DNA from: Batillaria attramentaria | Lineage: Eukaryota > Mollusca > Gastropoda > Batillariidae | DNA length: 64,000 nucleotides | NCBI GenBank assembly: GCA_018292915.2 | Contig: JACVVK020000548.1 | Span: 248,501 to 312,500 of the forward strand | Reading direction: 5' to 3' | Shown here: positions 1-11,639 of the stretch, piece after piece | Layout: every line of letters begins with the position of its first letter | Position numbering within the stretch: position 1 is the stretch's first letter | Made by a program: the position numbers and the translations under genes | Notes under the pieces: generated by a model | What the model saw: only the letters and a program-made list of their open reading frames with translations | Databases searched by the model: none | What the model was told of the DNA's origin: nothing

Positions 1-93
1 CTCTCGATCAAAAACTGGTTATATATATCTTCTACCAATATCTTCTACCGTTTGTTAAATAAAGCATCAAAGTCAAAGTCTCTCTCTCTCTAT

Positions 94-196
<103 letters not shown>

Positions 197-426
197 TTTT
201 ACGATATAATCATTTTGTTACTGTCACGTCCTACCGTGGCCACACGATCGGGGTAAGTACAAGTCTATACCTCCATAGGGACTCGAACCCTATAGCCTCG
301 GCAGTGTTACACGTGAGCAGAATGAATGAGGTACATGGAATCATCACCACGGTTTTTTTTTTGTTTTTTTTTTTTTGCGTCTCGGTCGTATTATAAGTTT
401 TCCGTACGCTGTTGAATGTCTTCCAT

Positions 427-512
427 AAGTATAATAATAATAATAATAATAGTGGAGATTTTTAACGCGCCTAACCCAGGGGCTGGCTCTAGGCGCTTTA
501 CAATATAACGGG
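427..512 (-). mobile_element. Tail fragment of SINE family B
   Basis: (AAT)n followed by a CTAGGCGCTTTACAATAT block matches the tail of the element at 3236-3637. Confidence 0.5.
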
Positions 513-679
513 ACGGGGGGGGGGGGGGGACAGCAACAACCCGCGAAAATAAAGACTGATAAAATAAAAACCCCGCATTGTCTCCCTGCAGGCAACAGAG
601 ACCATGGCAGTAAGAGAGCGGGGACCCCAGCATCCTGCCCAAACACAGGATGTGGGGAACCCAACCCAAATAAACCATC

Positions 680-681
<2 letters not shown>

Positions 682-754
<73 letters not shown>
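682..754 (+). repeat. (CA)n microsatellite
   Basis: About 36 units. Confidence 0.98.
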
Positions 755-758
<4 letters not shown>

Positions 759-1084
759 GTACAAGACAATAAAAAGCTGAGTTGAATTACTGGGAGGAGA
801 AGAGATGTGTTTTCATAATGTAAGGTGTAGTTGTCTTTATTCTGGACGAACGGCAAATACAGAGAGTACGTGCAGGTAGCTAGACCACGAGTCCCCCCCC
901 CCCCCAGTTTACCAAGCATCCAGAATTTTGTTCTCAGCCTCGCTGATGCCATGTACTCAGTGGAATATACGAGTTAAAATATTCCTCCGTTATTATTTGA
1001 ATAGAACGAGTCGAACACATTCCTCTACTGTCTATTGTGAACCTTAGTTTCCAAGTTTAGCTCCATGGTAATGGAAACAACATA

Positions 1085-2096
1085 ACTAGAGAGGCAAAAG
1101 CCTCCATGGCTCCCTTGTGACAAGGGTCAAGGTCATTCACAAGTGCATGTTTGTAAAGCTGTTATCACTATCTATCATCATGGCAAGTAAAGTGTCTCTG
1201 GCGTTCCGAGTTCCTGGCAATATTACAATTTCCCCCAAACAGTTTGTATGGCCTTGACCTTGGGTCAAGGTCATTAAAATGAGATCACATCAATGTCTAT
1301 TATTATGCCAAGTTTGACGCCTCTAGTATTTGTAGTTCCTCTGAAAACGGTAATGTTAAAATTCACAACAGACAGCTTTAATGACCTTGACCTTCAGTGA
1401 AGGTCATTCAAAAAGGGAGCTCTCATTGCGGTCTATCATCATGCCTTGTTTGGTGCCTCAACTGTTTGTTGTTTCAGAGAAAATGCCAAGGTTAAAGTTT
1501 CCCAAAAACAGCCTGCATGGCCTTGACCTTGACTAAAAGTCATTGAACACAGGTATGTCAGTGAAGGTGTTGCCAATGTCTATCATCATGCAAAGTTTGA
1601 TGCTTCTGGTTCTTCTAGATTAAAAAAAAATGCAAATGTAAAAATTTCCAAACAGACTGCTTTAATGACCTTGACCTTTGGTCAAGGTCATTTAAAGTGG
1701 TTTGTTTGTATAGGTCTTTTCACTGTCTATCAGCACGCCAAGTTTGGCGCCTCTGCTGTTTGTTATTTCTGAGAAAATGCCAATGTTAAGGTTTCACAAA
1801 AATAGCTTGTATGGCCTTGACCTTGACACAAGGCCATTGAATACATGCATAACTGTAAAGTTCTTATCAATGTCTATCATCATGCAAAGTTTCAAACCTC
1901 TGGTCTTTGTAGATTCCGTGAAAATGCCAATGTAACATTTTCAAACAGACAGCGTTAGTGACCTTGACTCAAGGTCAAGGTCATTCAAAATGATATGTTT
2001 GGAAAGGTCTTATGGTTGTCTATCACTATCAGCATGCCAAGTTTGGTGTCTCTGCTGTTTGTAGTTTCTGAGAAAACGACAACGTTAAAGTTTTCT

Positions 2097-2158
<62 letters not shown>

Positions 2159-2204
2159 GACGGAGGGTTATTACATAGACTCCCATTGTTACACAAGGGA
2201 GCCA
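1085..2204 (+). repeat. Half-site repeat element, copy 1
   Basis: Starts ACTAGAGAGGCAAAAGCCTC and then TGGCTCCCTTGTG at 1107; ends CACAAGGGAGCCA at 2204, an inverted repeat of that start. Inside are about seven units of 133-148 bases, each opening CCTTGACCTT..GGTCAAGGTCATT; unit starts are at 1252, 1385, 1521, 1669, 1815 and 1962. Two unit types alternate (preceded by ATGG or AATGA). A (CA)n array at 2099-2155 precedes the right end CAGACGACGGAGGGTT. No coding capacity. Confidence 0.85.
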
Positions 2205-2543
2205 AAAATGTAAAATGCACGGTCATCTGTGGGTTTTCCGCGTCCCTGAAACCCCCATAAAAGTCAAGGGCAGCCTGAAGGAACAGCTCAGTTTGAGTTT
2301 TGACATTGAGCGGGTAAGGTCGCAGTGGCTAGTCGGCTTCTCGTGTAGTACACAACAACCGCTAGAAACTGTAGCGATGTGTTTCGCTAACAGACCAAAA
2401 GCACAATGAAGTCACTGCAAACTCATGCTCTGGTTTTATAAGGGTCTCCACAGCGCTGAAAACTCTGCAACTGTGACAGAGTTGCCTGCATTATGCACAG
2501 TCGCACTACACACACACACAGACGCGCGCGCGCACACACACAA

Positions 2544-2668
2544 AAAATTCACTGCCACGGTGGTCTTTCAAGCAAGTAAGAATAAAGTTTATAGCCTCCA
2601 GCAGACTGAAGGGAACACACAAAGGGTGGAACCAAAATCATACTCTTCAACCCCAGAGGCACCAGCGA
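2544..2668 (+). repeat. Perfect ~125-bp direct repeat, copy 1
   Basis: From AAAAAATTCACTGCCACGG to GAGGCACCAGCGAA this is identical to 3733-3861 as far as I can read. The two copies bracket the SINE family B element. Confidence 0.85.
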
Positions 2669-2790
2669 ATGGGTTTGTTTTAACTTTTAAGAGTTAGACT
2701 GATGGTCAGTGTATGCATTGAAAGTTGTAAATAAATATTTATGGTAGACAATAATCATGTTCTCCGGCTGTAAAACAAACACCTCGGCAA

Positions 2791-2792
<2 letters not shown>

Positions 2793-2850
<58 letters not shown>
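2793..2850 (+). repeat. (CA)n microsatellite
   Basis: About 28 units. Confidence 0.98.
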
Positions 2851-2852
<2 letters not shown>

Positions 2853-3235
2853 TGTCTGAGTTGTCCTGAAGGTAGACTCTTCGAGAAACTTACCTGATGA
2901 TGTGATCAAATTTATTGTGTATTCCAAAATGAAGCTGCACTCGAACTTTCTACTATGAATTAGATTTACGGCCTACCAGGTTTGTGGTCACAGATACCTA
3001 TGCGCCATCAAGCCTAGCCTAACTGAAGGGGCGTAATTGTGTCAAATAGAGTTACTTCCCTCTCGACACTAGCGAGATTTTCCAGACCACGCAAATCTAA
3101 CCGTGCATTTGGGGCCAGTTCTCCTGATTGTGACTGTCTCAGAGGGTGTACTCAACGGTTTTGCACTTCGGAGGAACCAAGGAAGTATGTGAAACCCACG
3201 AGGAACGGTTTTAAGGCCATAAAGGCAAGGGAATC

Positions 3236-3637
3236 GAATAATAATAATAATAATAGTATTGTATAGGCGCTTTACCCAATTTCATGCATCGGCTCAAAGC
3301 GCCGCGAGCTGATCCCAACACGCACGCTCACGTGAATCACACGCATTCTTTCACACACTGGACATAAACACATTACAATCACGTGGTGCGAAGGGTCAGC
3401 TCAGCTATTGAAATTTCGGAATTTAGAATTGCTTTTATTTTTCAAATTTGGTGGGCTGAACATTTCCAAAGCAGAGGGAGAGGAAGCCGGAGTACCCGGA
3501 GGGAACCCCCGACGATCGGCCCGAATGAACGGTGCCACATACGAGAAGGAAAAATTCTTTGCCCGGGTGGGACTCGAACCCTTGACCTCTCGCATTGGTG
3601 ACAAGTCTCTTAACCACTAGACCACCGACCGCCCCAT
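3236..3637 (-). mobile_element. tRNA-derived SINE, family B
   Basis: On the minus strand the head has an A-box-like TGGTCTAGTGGTTAAGAG and a B box GGTTCGAGTCCC. The ~400-base element ends with a GGCGCTTT-type tail and (ATT)n. A fragment of the same tail is at 427-512. It is not a functional tRNA: there is no proper cloverleaf and it has a long body. Confidence 0.7.
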
Positions 3638-3732
3638 ATACCCTTAATCTAAGATTTTTAGACTCACAGATGCTTCTGAGTTAGCCCTTTTGGTGGTGAC
3701 TAGCATCAGACTAGTAAGACAGGTATGAACAC

Positions 3733-3861
3733 AAAAAAATTCACTGCCACGGTGGTCTTTCAAGCAAGTAAGAATAAAGTTTATAGCCTCCAGCAGACTG
3801 AAGGGAACACACAAAGGGTGGAACCAAAATCATACTCTTCAACCCCAGAGGCACCAGCGAA
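3733..3861 (+). repeat. Perfect ~125-bp direct repeat, copy 2
   Basis: Second copy of 2544-2668, about 1.19 kb downstream in the same orientation. Confidence 0.85.
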
Positions 3862-3980
3862 GACGGGCTTGTGTTCAGCTGCTCGAGGTCATAATGCAGT
3901 AGCTGCTGACAATTAAGTGTATAATTATAACACTCGACCTTGCAGCTCCGCACGTCTGATTCTTTGTCAGCATGGCCATC

Positions 3981-4072
3981 ATAATTGTGACCCTCCACCA
4001 CGAAATAAGTCGTCTTGTAACATTAACAAATAGCACAAGAAGACTCATTTCGTGGTGGAGGGTCACAATTAT
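3981..4072. repeat. Hairpin repeat
   Basis: ATAATTGTGACCCTCCACCA at 3981 is answered by TGGTGGAGGGTCACAATTAT ending at 4072; the arms extend to about 30 bases with a ~30-base loop. A small foldback element. Confidence 0.75.
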
Positions 4073-4396
4073 GTCAGTTTGCTGCATCTGGAGCTTCACC
4101 AAAGTCTTTGGCTCTACTAATGTCTAATACAGACTATTTCAAGCACAAAGGCACAGTCAAACCTGCAGCTGTTCCAAAACAGAAGTTTCCATAAATAAAA
4201 TCTGGTAATGATAGCATTAAAAATACCTGTTCAGTGATGACTCAGTGGAATAATCTGCAACATCATCTTCACTGCAATCATCTTAAAGGATCATCACACG
4301 ATTAGTGTGCAGGTGAAGCCCTGAAACATTTGTCATTTTTAGCAAGACAAAACAAAAACAGATGAGACCGGGTCATACCCGGCCCCTATTTACTGA

Positions 4397-5647
4397 TACA
4401 GTCGACTCCGGATATTACGTCACCCATCGGGGAATGTTTTTGAGCGACGTTATATGTGGTGACGCTATATCCGGCTATCGGTTATAACGTCACTTTTACG
4501 CGCGGGTGACGTTATATCCGGAGAGAGGGGGGAGGGGAAGGGGCTTCAATAAGTCTAAGACTGGGAACTGCTCCGAGCGGGAATTGTAATGGAGAGGACG
4601 GGGGGGGGGGGCTTCACAGATAGGCCGTCGCGTCACTGCAGTACAGGTGGTAGTGTTTATTGCGGCACTGTTAATGAGCCAGGGGAGATAACGAGATGCA
4701 ATAGACATGGCACCACCCAGCATGTACAGGACAGAAAGACGAAGACGGGGTGTGGTACGCCTAGATCTAAATGGAAAAAGAAGAGGGGAGGGGGACGGGA
4801 AATGGGTGGGGGTGGAGATTCATTCCTTTGCGTTGAGAAGGGAAGTATCCCAGGAGGAACCGGGTTCTATTTCTAGATCTAAATAGATTTAGATCTAAAT
4901 ATTGTCTTTTTAGATCTAAATATTGTCAATGAAACAAGAGCGGCACAGATCTATCGATTTTAGTTCATGACACCGCAATCATCAACCCTACCCCCCTCCC
5001 CACCGCCATCAAATTGCCAGCAAAAATTCGCCTCTTGGAAACATCAGTTTCATTCTGGAAAAAAACAGCTGCTTGTACTTTAATTTGTTCTTGAGAACGG
5101 ATGCCACTGTTGTCCGGGCGATGCCAAAAGATTCGCCTATAGATGTCGTGGACAGGGCAGGGTTATCCTCAGCCTTTTCGATGACGTCAATTTTTTCTTT
5201 CAATAAAAGAGACTCTCTCTTAGAAGCATCAACAGTCGCCATTTTTCAAACCGTGATGTCACATCCGGTAAATGTACGTGCGATGGGGCAGAGACTGCGG
5301 GGAAAACCAGAGCAGGTTCCGTAAGCGTGAAGAGGGAGGAGAGGTTGGTGGGGGTAGGGTAGAGAGAGTGAGGGGCACATCCGGCGTGAGGTTCTATGAC
5401 TTGTAATTGAAGGCCGCAGTTGAAGCCGCTGTAATCCATGATTGTGCAAACTGCCATGGGGATTGGTATGACGTTATAACCGACATGGATGAGTGACGTT
5501 ATAACGGGGTGACGCTATATCCGGTGACGTTATATCCGAGGTTAAAATAGTCTTTTAAAGAAGGAATTGGGCCAGGACCGGTCTTTGGGTGACGTAATAA
5601 CGGGGTGACGTTATATCTGGCGACGTTATAAACGAAGTAGACTGTAT
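4397..5647 (-). mobile_element. Non-autonomous Tigger/pogo-like element
   Basis: The left end TACAGTCGACTCCGGATATT and right end (complement) TACAGTCTACTTCG form terminal inverted repeats ending in TA, as expected for pogo/Tigger elements. Subterminal copies of GTGACGTTATATCCGG occur about five times on the left and seven on the right. The interior keeps only the first part of a transposase frame (5242-5009). Length about 1.25 kb. Confidence 0.8.
5009..5242 (-). pseudogene. Truncated Tigger/pogo transposase N-terminus
   Basis: The frame reads MATVDASKRESLLLKEKIDV and on through SIGESFGIARTTVASVLKNK, the classical CENP-B N-terminal/psq helix-turn-helix of pogo-type transposases. It loses homology after that and stops at 77 codons. 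The CENPB HTH and DDE catalytic domains are deleted. Confidence 0.8.
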
Positions 5648-6138
5648 ATTGTTTACAACGCGTGTACTGCTGTATTCCTCTCTTTGTTCTTAGTCCCGCT
5701 GTCCCTCTAGCCACCCGTTCTACCCGTCCCCGGCCACCCCTGTACATCAGCCTTTGTTCCCTGGCCAGTCCTGTGTACCGTCCACTAGCCACACGCACGC
5801 AGTGTTCCGTATCCGCGATGGTGCGTGTCAATTAGTTGTGTTTGCTTGTGTCTGTTTAGTGTCAAATATCTCCGTAGTCCCTTCACTTAGGATAATTCTG
5901 TAAACTGCAGTAGTTTCATGACAGTTTGTACTTACTAGTTATGTTTTGTTTTTAGTGCTGTTTTGTACTTTAACGGGTGTATTTTGCGATTTTACACCAC
6001 TTTTCAGATGCGTGGTCCCTGTCTTTACGCTCTTTAATCGGCGATAGAAAATTGTCTGTGTTTGATGAGACCTATTATAGTCTTAAAGTACTTTTCACGC
6101 TCTTTTAGATGCACTTTGTTTGAAGTTTCTAGCTATTA

Positions 6139-6443
6139 TGTAACGCCCGCTGTGGTTCGTTTTCCATGTGTTAACAAACACAAATTTCGCTGTGGCTGGC
6201 CCACGCGCTCTGCTTTTCGCTGCACTTGGGGCAGTGCTCTCCTTGTGGCCCGCGCTGGGCGCATAAGTAGCCGCGGGCTACGCCTCACCGGACAGTCGCC
6301 AGCCATCCCTGCCGCGAGTCACTGCACGTGTCTACGAATTGTCTGCCATTTGTACTGTTTTCCCGTAATAAAACTCATGTCATAGCGACCTCTGTGTTTG
6401 GTCTCCCTGCCTGCATGAACCGGACCCCTGACACCCGGTTACA
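6139..6443 (+). mobile_element. Candidate solo LTR
   Basis: The 305-base block starts TGTAACGCCC and ends GGTTACA, short inverted ends of LTR type. It has a TATA-like GCATAAGTAG followed by GC-rich sequence and an AATAAA signal 65 bases before the end, in the right order for U3-R-U5. I see no convincing target duplication and no internal retroviral-type genes. Confidence 0.45.
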
Positions 6444-8215
6444 CAAAAATCAGCATAATCTTTGATAAAAGAGAAACGTAATTCTCATAAATATTATCAT
6501 GCAAAATATGAAGTCAGATCAATGAATTTATGATTTTAGGGTATAAATAAATAGCAGATTACATGTAAATACATATACCTGTTCTATGATGTCTTATCAG
6601 TTAAGTCAGGGAACGAATATACAAGCCAGTCACAGAATATGTGGTCATCTGCTACAAACAATTACAACTAGTGCGCAGAAGCATGAACCTTTACTGACAA
6701 AAATGTTATGCACATGAACACATGACTCGGGAATTCCCGTGTATGAGTCTACAATTCCCTAGATGCTGAATTATTGACTTTTGGTGCATCCTACTGTTTG
6801 ATAGATCCTGTGATGACGAAGTTACCTCTTAATAGGTGGTATCTAAACCTGGTCGTGAATTGTATGTATCTTGGAACAGTTATATATAATATTGCAAGCT
6901 CTACACTGTTGTATGTTCAAGTTGACACTGATGTCAACTGATCTCTCTCAGGAATAAATATCAATCATCCTGGTAAATAGTCAAGATTTAAAAAAAAAAG
7001 TAATATAAATTATGAACCTGAAACTGACTCAAACATAAGGATCTAACACCGAAAACTAAAAGCAAACATCATTCATGTGTTCTTCACTTGAAGACGCTCT
7101 AGTGAGTCACAGGTAAGAGACAAGTGCAAGTCAGTGGCCTGTGGTTGACTGCTAGAGCTTCGCACAATGAAAAAAAAAAATCTTTGTGCTTGCACCAGCT
7201 CGCCGGTGAAACACCATCTAAAAACCGTTGGGGAAAGCATTCTATTTGAAAAAAAAAAAATCGAACAGCGGTAAGTGTTTCTCCACGTGTAATTTCGTTC
7301 TACCATATCATCTCGGGTCTGCGATGGAAAACCGAAAGCCAATGTCGGAAGTTGCAGCCACGGAAGCGCTGCTACGAGTGCTTGTCGCTAGTAAACAAAC
7401 TGATCCTGTGCAGTCGTACGTGGTCATACCTACCACGTCTGTTGCATTTCTGTTCTGTCTTCCAATACTGAAGTGTGTGGAGTTCTTTCACTTTTCTTTG
7501 ACTGCCAGGCAGACGGAAAAGTTGCCTCTGTGACATGATTAAATTGATGGAATACTAACTTTCGCCGGATGTAGAGTCATTGCGCAAGGGAAACTACTCT
7601 TCTGCGCGCCAACGGACTAACAACCGTTGTCGATGAAAACCACGCATCACCTGACACTCTCAAATACTAGTGTAGTCGTGAATGAATGTTTTCCAGTGCA
7701 TTTCACGTCATTCGTTTTTGTCATTTGTGTTGCAGTACTGAATGTTGAATGACTGAGTTGTAATTTCATCTCGGTTTTGGAAGCCGAGACAGATGATTTA
7801 CCTGCGTTTGCCCCTTACTTTTTTTTTTTTTTTTTCCGATCAGATGACTCGATCCGTCACGCTGTCAGTGGCGCCGGACGTTTTGGCGATTCGGCATTTT
7901 TCTTTCGTTTTGAGATCACAGTGTATGAGTTGCCACTGAAATGCCCAGAACACACTCTGTCACCAGGCCCTCACCGCTAGAGTCTCTGTGTCGACTCTCA
8001 GTGTGTGTCAGCAGAAGCTCAGTAATAGGATCTACCCATTTTCTTTTGCAACTTTTGTTCACACGAAAATGCTAGGGTGTTTGGAGGCAACCTAGAGTGA
8101 TCAGGTGACACAGAGAGTGGTCCTTTCTTTCTGTTCAAATGCAAAATTTTGGGAAATTCGGGAAAAAAATCAGTATGGACGGATGGACGGGACCTTTAAC
8201 GTTACATACACAAAA
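6444..8215. other. No recognised gene
   Basis: AT-rich sequence with short A and T runs. Small open frames at 7228-7533 and 7777-7980 show no recognisable domain. Confidence 0.6.
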
Positions 8216-8853
8216 GTGCACCGCAAGACGAAATCTTGTCCGATGGTGCGTAGCAGTTTGTCATCTAAAATGCCTCAGGCAGCATGAAGGTGTAACACGA
8301 CAAGCTTACTTCAACGAAAGATTTACTCCGAAGTAAAACTACCCCAAGAAAGACGGGCTCCCGAGCCGAAAGAGTGCTTTTGCTGTACGTTTTTGTTGCT
8401 GTTGTTTGGGGGATTTATTTAGTTATTTATTTATTCATTTAAGGCTTAACGCCGCGCATTCAACAAACACTAATTCGCGACAAAAATTTTAGGGGAGTAA
8501 GTTCGTCATATTACATCGGGTGGGTGGGTGTTTGGGTGTTTAACGTCGTTTTCCACCACGCAAAGGTGTTATCAACGACGGGGTAACGAGAAAAAAGGCC
8601 AGCACAAATATTTGGCCCCAGCCGGGATTCGAACTCACGACGCGAGCATTGAAAGTCCAACGCTCTACCATTCGGCCGCGCCGGCTCCCCCATATTACAC
8701 GGGGCAGTAGATCTTAAAAAGTTGTAGCAATAACGTCATGGCTCCGGAATATGATCGGTCATTGGACATACTCGCAGATCCAGCAACGAAGCTGTTTCAG
8801 TGACCTCGAAACTTTTATTCTCAACACGCTCCAAGCCCGTATTGGATAGAGTC
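8216..8853 (-). pseudogene. Fossil of a second GRL101-like LRR segment, split by a SINE
   Basis: Bases 8216-8287 resemble 15935-16008, and 8741-8853 resemble 16060-16172, in the same order and orientation as in the intact receptor exon 7. The shared words include CGATGGTGCG and CTCGCAGATCCAG. Frameshifts and stop codons are present. A SINE with a 9-bp target duplication sits between the two parts, together with other foreign sequence. It covers the last LRR and the C-cap only. Confidence 0.65.
8516..8690 (-). mobile_element. tRNA-derived SINE, family A
   Basis: The minus strand begins GGGGAGCCGG, with A box (GCCGAATGGTAGAGCGTTGG), B box (GAGTTCGAATCCCGG) and a body ending GTTAAACACCCAAACACCCA. 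It is flanked by a 9-bp target duplication CATATTACA (8507-8515 and 8691-8699). It splits the receptor fossil. Confidence 0.9.
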
Positions 8854-9303
8854 AAAAGTTATCATTCAGAACCTCCAAGTTTCTTGCCCTCCGATCGCCG
8901 CCTCTGAGCCACAACTAGAAGCAGACCACTTCTTGCCCAATCTGACACCAAGCCGCGCGTCGCAAGGGTAAACGCGCTTACTTATAAACGAATGTAATCG
9001 AAATGGAAAATTCCCTTTCTCATACGCCCGTTTATAAGCATCTGTTCTGGCTAAACGATAAACTAAAACATCGGTGGTTATAACATTCAAACAACCAGTC
9101 GAACTATAGGGAATATTTATGTGCTGTAATGTCATACATGCTAAAGTCAAAGCAAAGTTCAAACAAAAATGAATTTAAAAAAATAAAATAAATCCTCGGG
9201 AAGAAAATAGCGCTCGAAACAACTGGCAGTAACAAGCTGCAGATTAAAAGAAGAAAAAAACGTCACGAAAAAAAAAAAAAAAAAAAAACCCGCAAAGTTG
9301 CTG

Positions 9304-9305
<2 letters not shown>

Positions 9306-9340
<35 letters not shown>
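9306..9340 (+). repeat. (GA)n microsatellite
   Basis: About 17 units, inside repeat R1 copy 1. Confidence 0.95.
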
Positions 9341-9342
<2 letters not shown>

Positions 9343-9897
9343 ACTCTTACCCATCCCTCAACCCCGCACCCCCCCCTTTTTTTTTTTTAAAGCACATATT
9401 AAATGAAATACGGCATAATTCTATCGCCGAACCCTGTAATTGGCATTCACTTAGATCGGAATAAAGAAAAAGCTTCACGACATAAGCCATGAAAAGAACA
9501 ACAACAAGAAGAACAACAACAACAACAATAATAATAAATAATAATTATGAACCCGCTGTGCTGTGTTTGCTAACAAAAGAATGGTTCCTCGTGATGGCGG
9601 CCCATGGCCGGAATCAATTAAAAAAAAAAAAAAAAATGTGGAGAGTCGAGTCGAGTGACACAGAATGTTACTAGATAGTGTCTTTTGTTATCCTCACTCC
9701 CGCCGTGAATGAGATATAGGAAAACAAAGAAATGACAGAAATCCCCTGAAATAACTACCCACAAAAATCCTGGTACAGCTACTTTTTATCTTTCATTTTT
9801 TTGTTTTTTTGTTCTTTTTACTTTTTCTTTTCTTTAAGTCCAACAAGTGAAGGGCCTCCTATGGGGCCCAGCAATCACGGTCTGTTGTCTTATTTGG

Positions 9898-10074
9898 GGT
9901 GTGTGTGTGTGTGTGTGTGAGTTTAACGTCCTTTTCCACCACATAAGGGTGATATCAAAGACGGGCCAACGAGAAAAGAGGCCAGCACAAATATTTGGCC
10001 CCAGCCGGCGGGATTCGAACGCGACCCGAGCATTGAGAGTCCAACGCTCTACCATTCGGCCACCCGGGCTCCCC
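9898..10074 (-). mobile_element. SINE family A with (GT)n-expanded tail
   Basis: The same element, flanked by TGTCTTATTTGG and TGTCTTATCTGG. The tail end has become a (GT)n run at 9899-9919. The related repeat at 34 kb lacks this insertion, giving an empty site. Confidence 0.9.
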
Positions 10075-10386
10075 TGTCTTATCTGGAGTCTTGAACAGAA
10101 AACCAGAAAACGATTGCACGGAACGGAGTATTTACAGCCCAACTAAACAAGGATTTAGTGAAATACACTGTGTTGAAACAGTCCACGTTCTGTCGCTAGG
10201 CCGTTCCTCTCTTGTTCAGGTCCCCCCACTGAAGAAGCCGCCACAGGCTGTTTTCGTCACTCACAGTCGCTGAAAAAGTGCCCTGAATAAGCAGGTGATC
10301 GCCTACGTCCCTTGCACAGCTCTGAAGTCAAGTTTGTTACGCATAGCAACGTGATTCTGCCGGCAGCACTGGGTTTCTCATCATGT

Positions 10387-11639
10387 GCAGGTCAACAATG
10401 TGTATGTGTGAATTCTTGTATCCTGTTTGTGGCTCACCTTTTTTTATATTATTTTTTTTAGCTATTGCTAGTTTTGTTCACTTTTGTTTGTCGTAGAATT
10501 ACTTTCCCCTCATGTTTACCTTACCTTTTCTGCTTTCTGTGTTATGATGTTATATAAGTATATTGTCCAGTCTTGTAAGAACATGACAAAAACAGAATTA
10601 AAAAAATAAAAACAGAAAGAAAGAAGACGACGAAGATTTTATTTCCTTTGACCCCTACTGGGGCATGGAGGAACAATATAAATAAACAAGAAATGCAAAT
10701 GACAAGGTAATGTAGGGTAAAAAGTAAATGTTAGCAACAACAATCACTGCGAGGTCAATAAACAAGAGTGCTGATCAATATTGTTATCACAAACTACATG
10801 AAATAAAGCTGTCATACACTTACAGCAATAACAGAGACTAGGGAAAAGTGTTAAGCAATGAGAACTTTGCTCTACATGTAGCGGACTCGCTCAATCCAAC
10901 AATGAATGGACGAGGTGGACTCTTTATTACGATTGACGATGACAATGACGATTGTCGACAATGAATGAATGACCCTGGAAACACATCAAAATAATCATAA
11001 ACACCTTGCACCTCATACTGACGTAATACCTTGTACTTTATCAAATGAATCATAAACTAAACATAGGCACTGGGTCATAAGAAGTCAATATAATCAAACC
11101 GGTGACTAAGCTACATCACCAACGTAACAACACATAATGTAGCACTACATACCCCGTGAAAGAACAAAGGTCGCTGACACGAACATCCACTGAGCGCTGA
11201 GCATACAGCAAACAGCACCTACACGTCATAATATTTTCATCAGTAACTATGCAAATAAACAGTTCATCGAACAGACAAACACAAAGTCGTCGAACCCATA
11301 TCAGTAAAACATATATATTAACTTACATCCCCATTTCATTCTATCCACAATCTGTGCAATAAAATATCCATTTACAATTAACCCCAAGTAATTTCCTTTC
11401 TATAGTTATTTACAACACAGTAAGTATTAGAATCAAACACGACGTTCTGGCAAACGAGGTTACACGTAACGCTTTATTTAACCATCTACAACTTATTTTA
11501 TTCCCCGTCTTACTACATTCTAGAAAACATTTATAGACTACAACAGTGCAAACTCACCGAAAGTGCAGCATAGGCTAACTCGACTGTGGCAGTACAGCGG
11601 TTCAGGTGCACGTGAAGGTAAAACACAACCAATCCAGAT
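10387..11639. other. No recognised gene
   Basis: AT-rich stretch. Possibly the missing 3' part of the LINE at 11640-13450, but I see no reverse transcriptase motif. Confidence 0.5.

Larger units (their letters stand above)
8983..10386 (+). repeat. Dispersed repeat R1, copy 1
   Basis: The whole block matches the complement of 34035-34915 in several collinear stretches, including ACGTAATCGAAATGGAAAAT-type, AGTCCAACAAGT and ACAGTCCACGTTCTGTCGCT words. This copy carries extra insertions: a poly-A/(GA)n part at 9240-9640 and a SINE. No coding capacity is visible. Confidence 0.75.
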
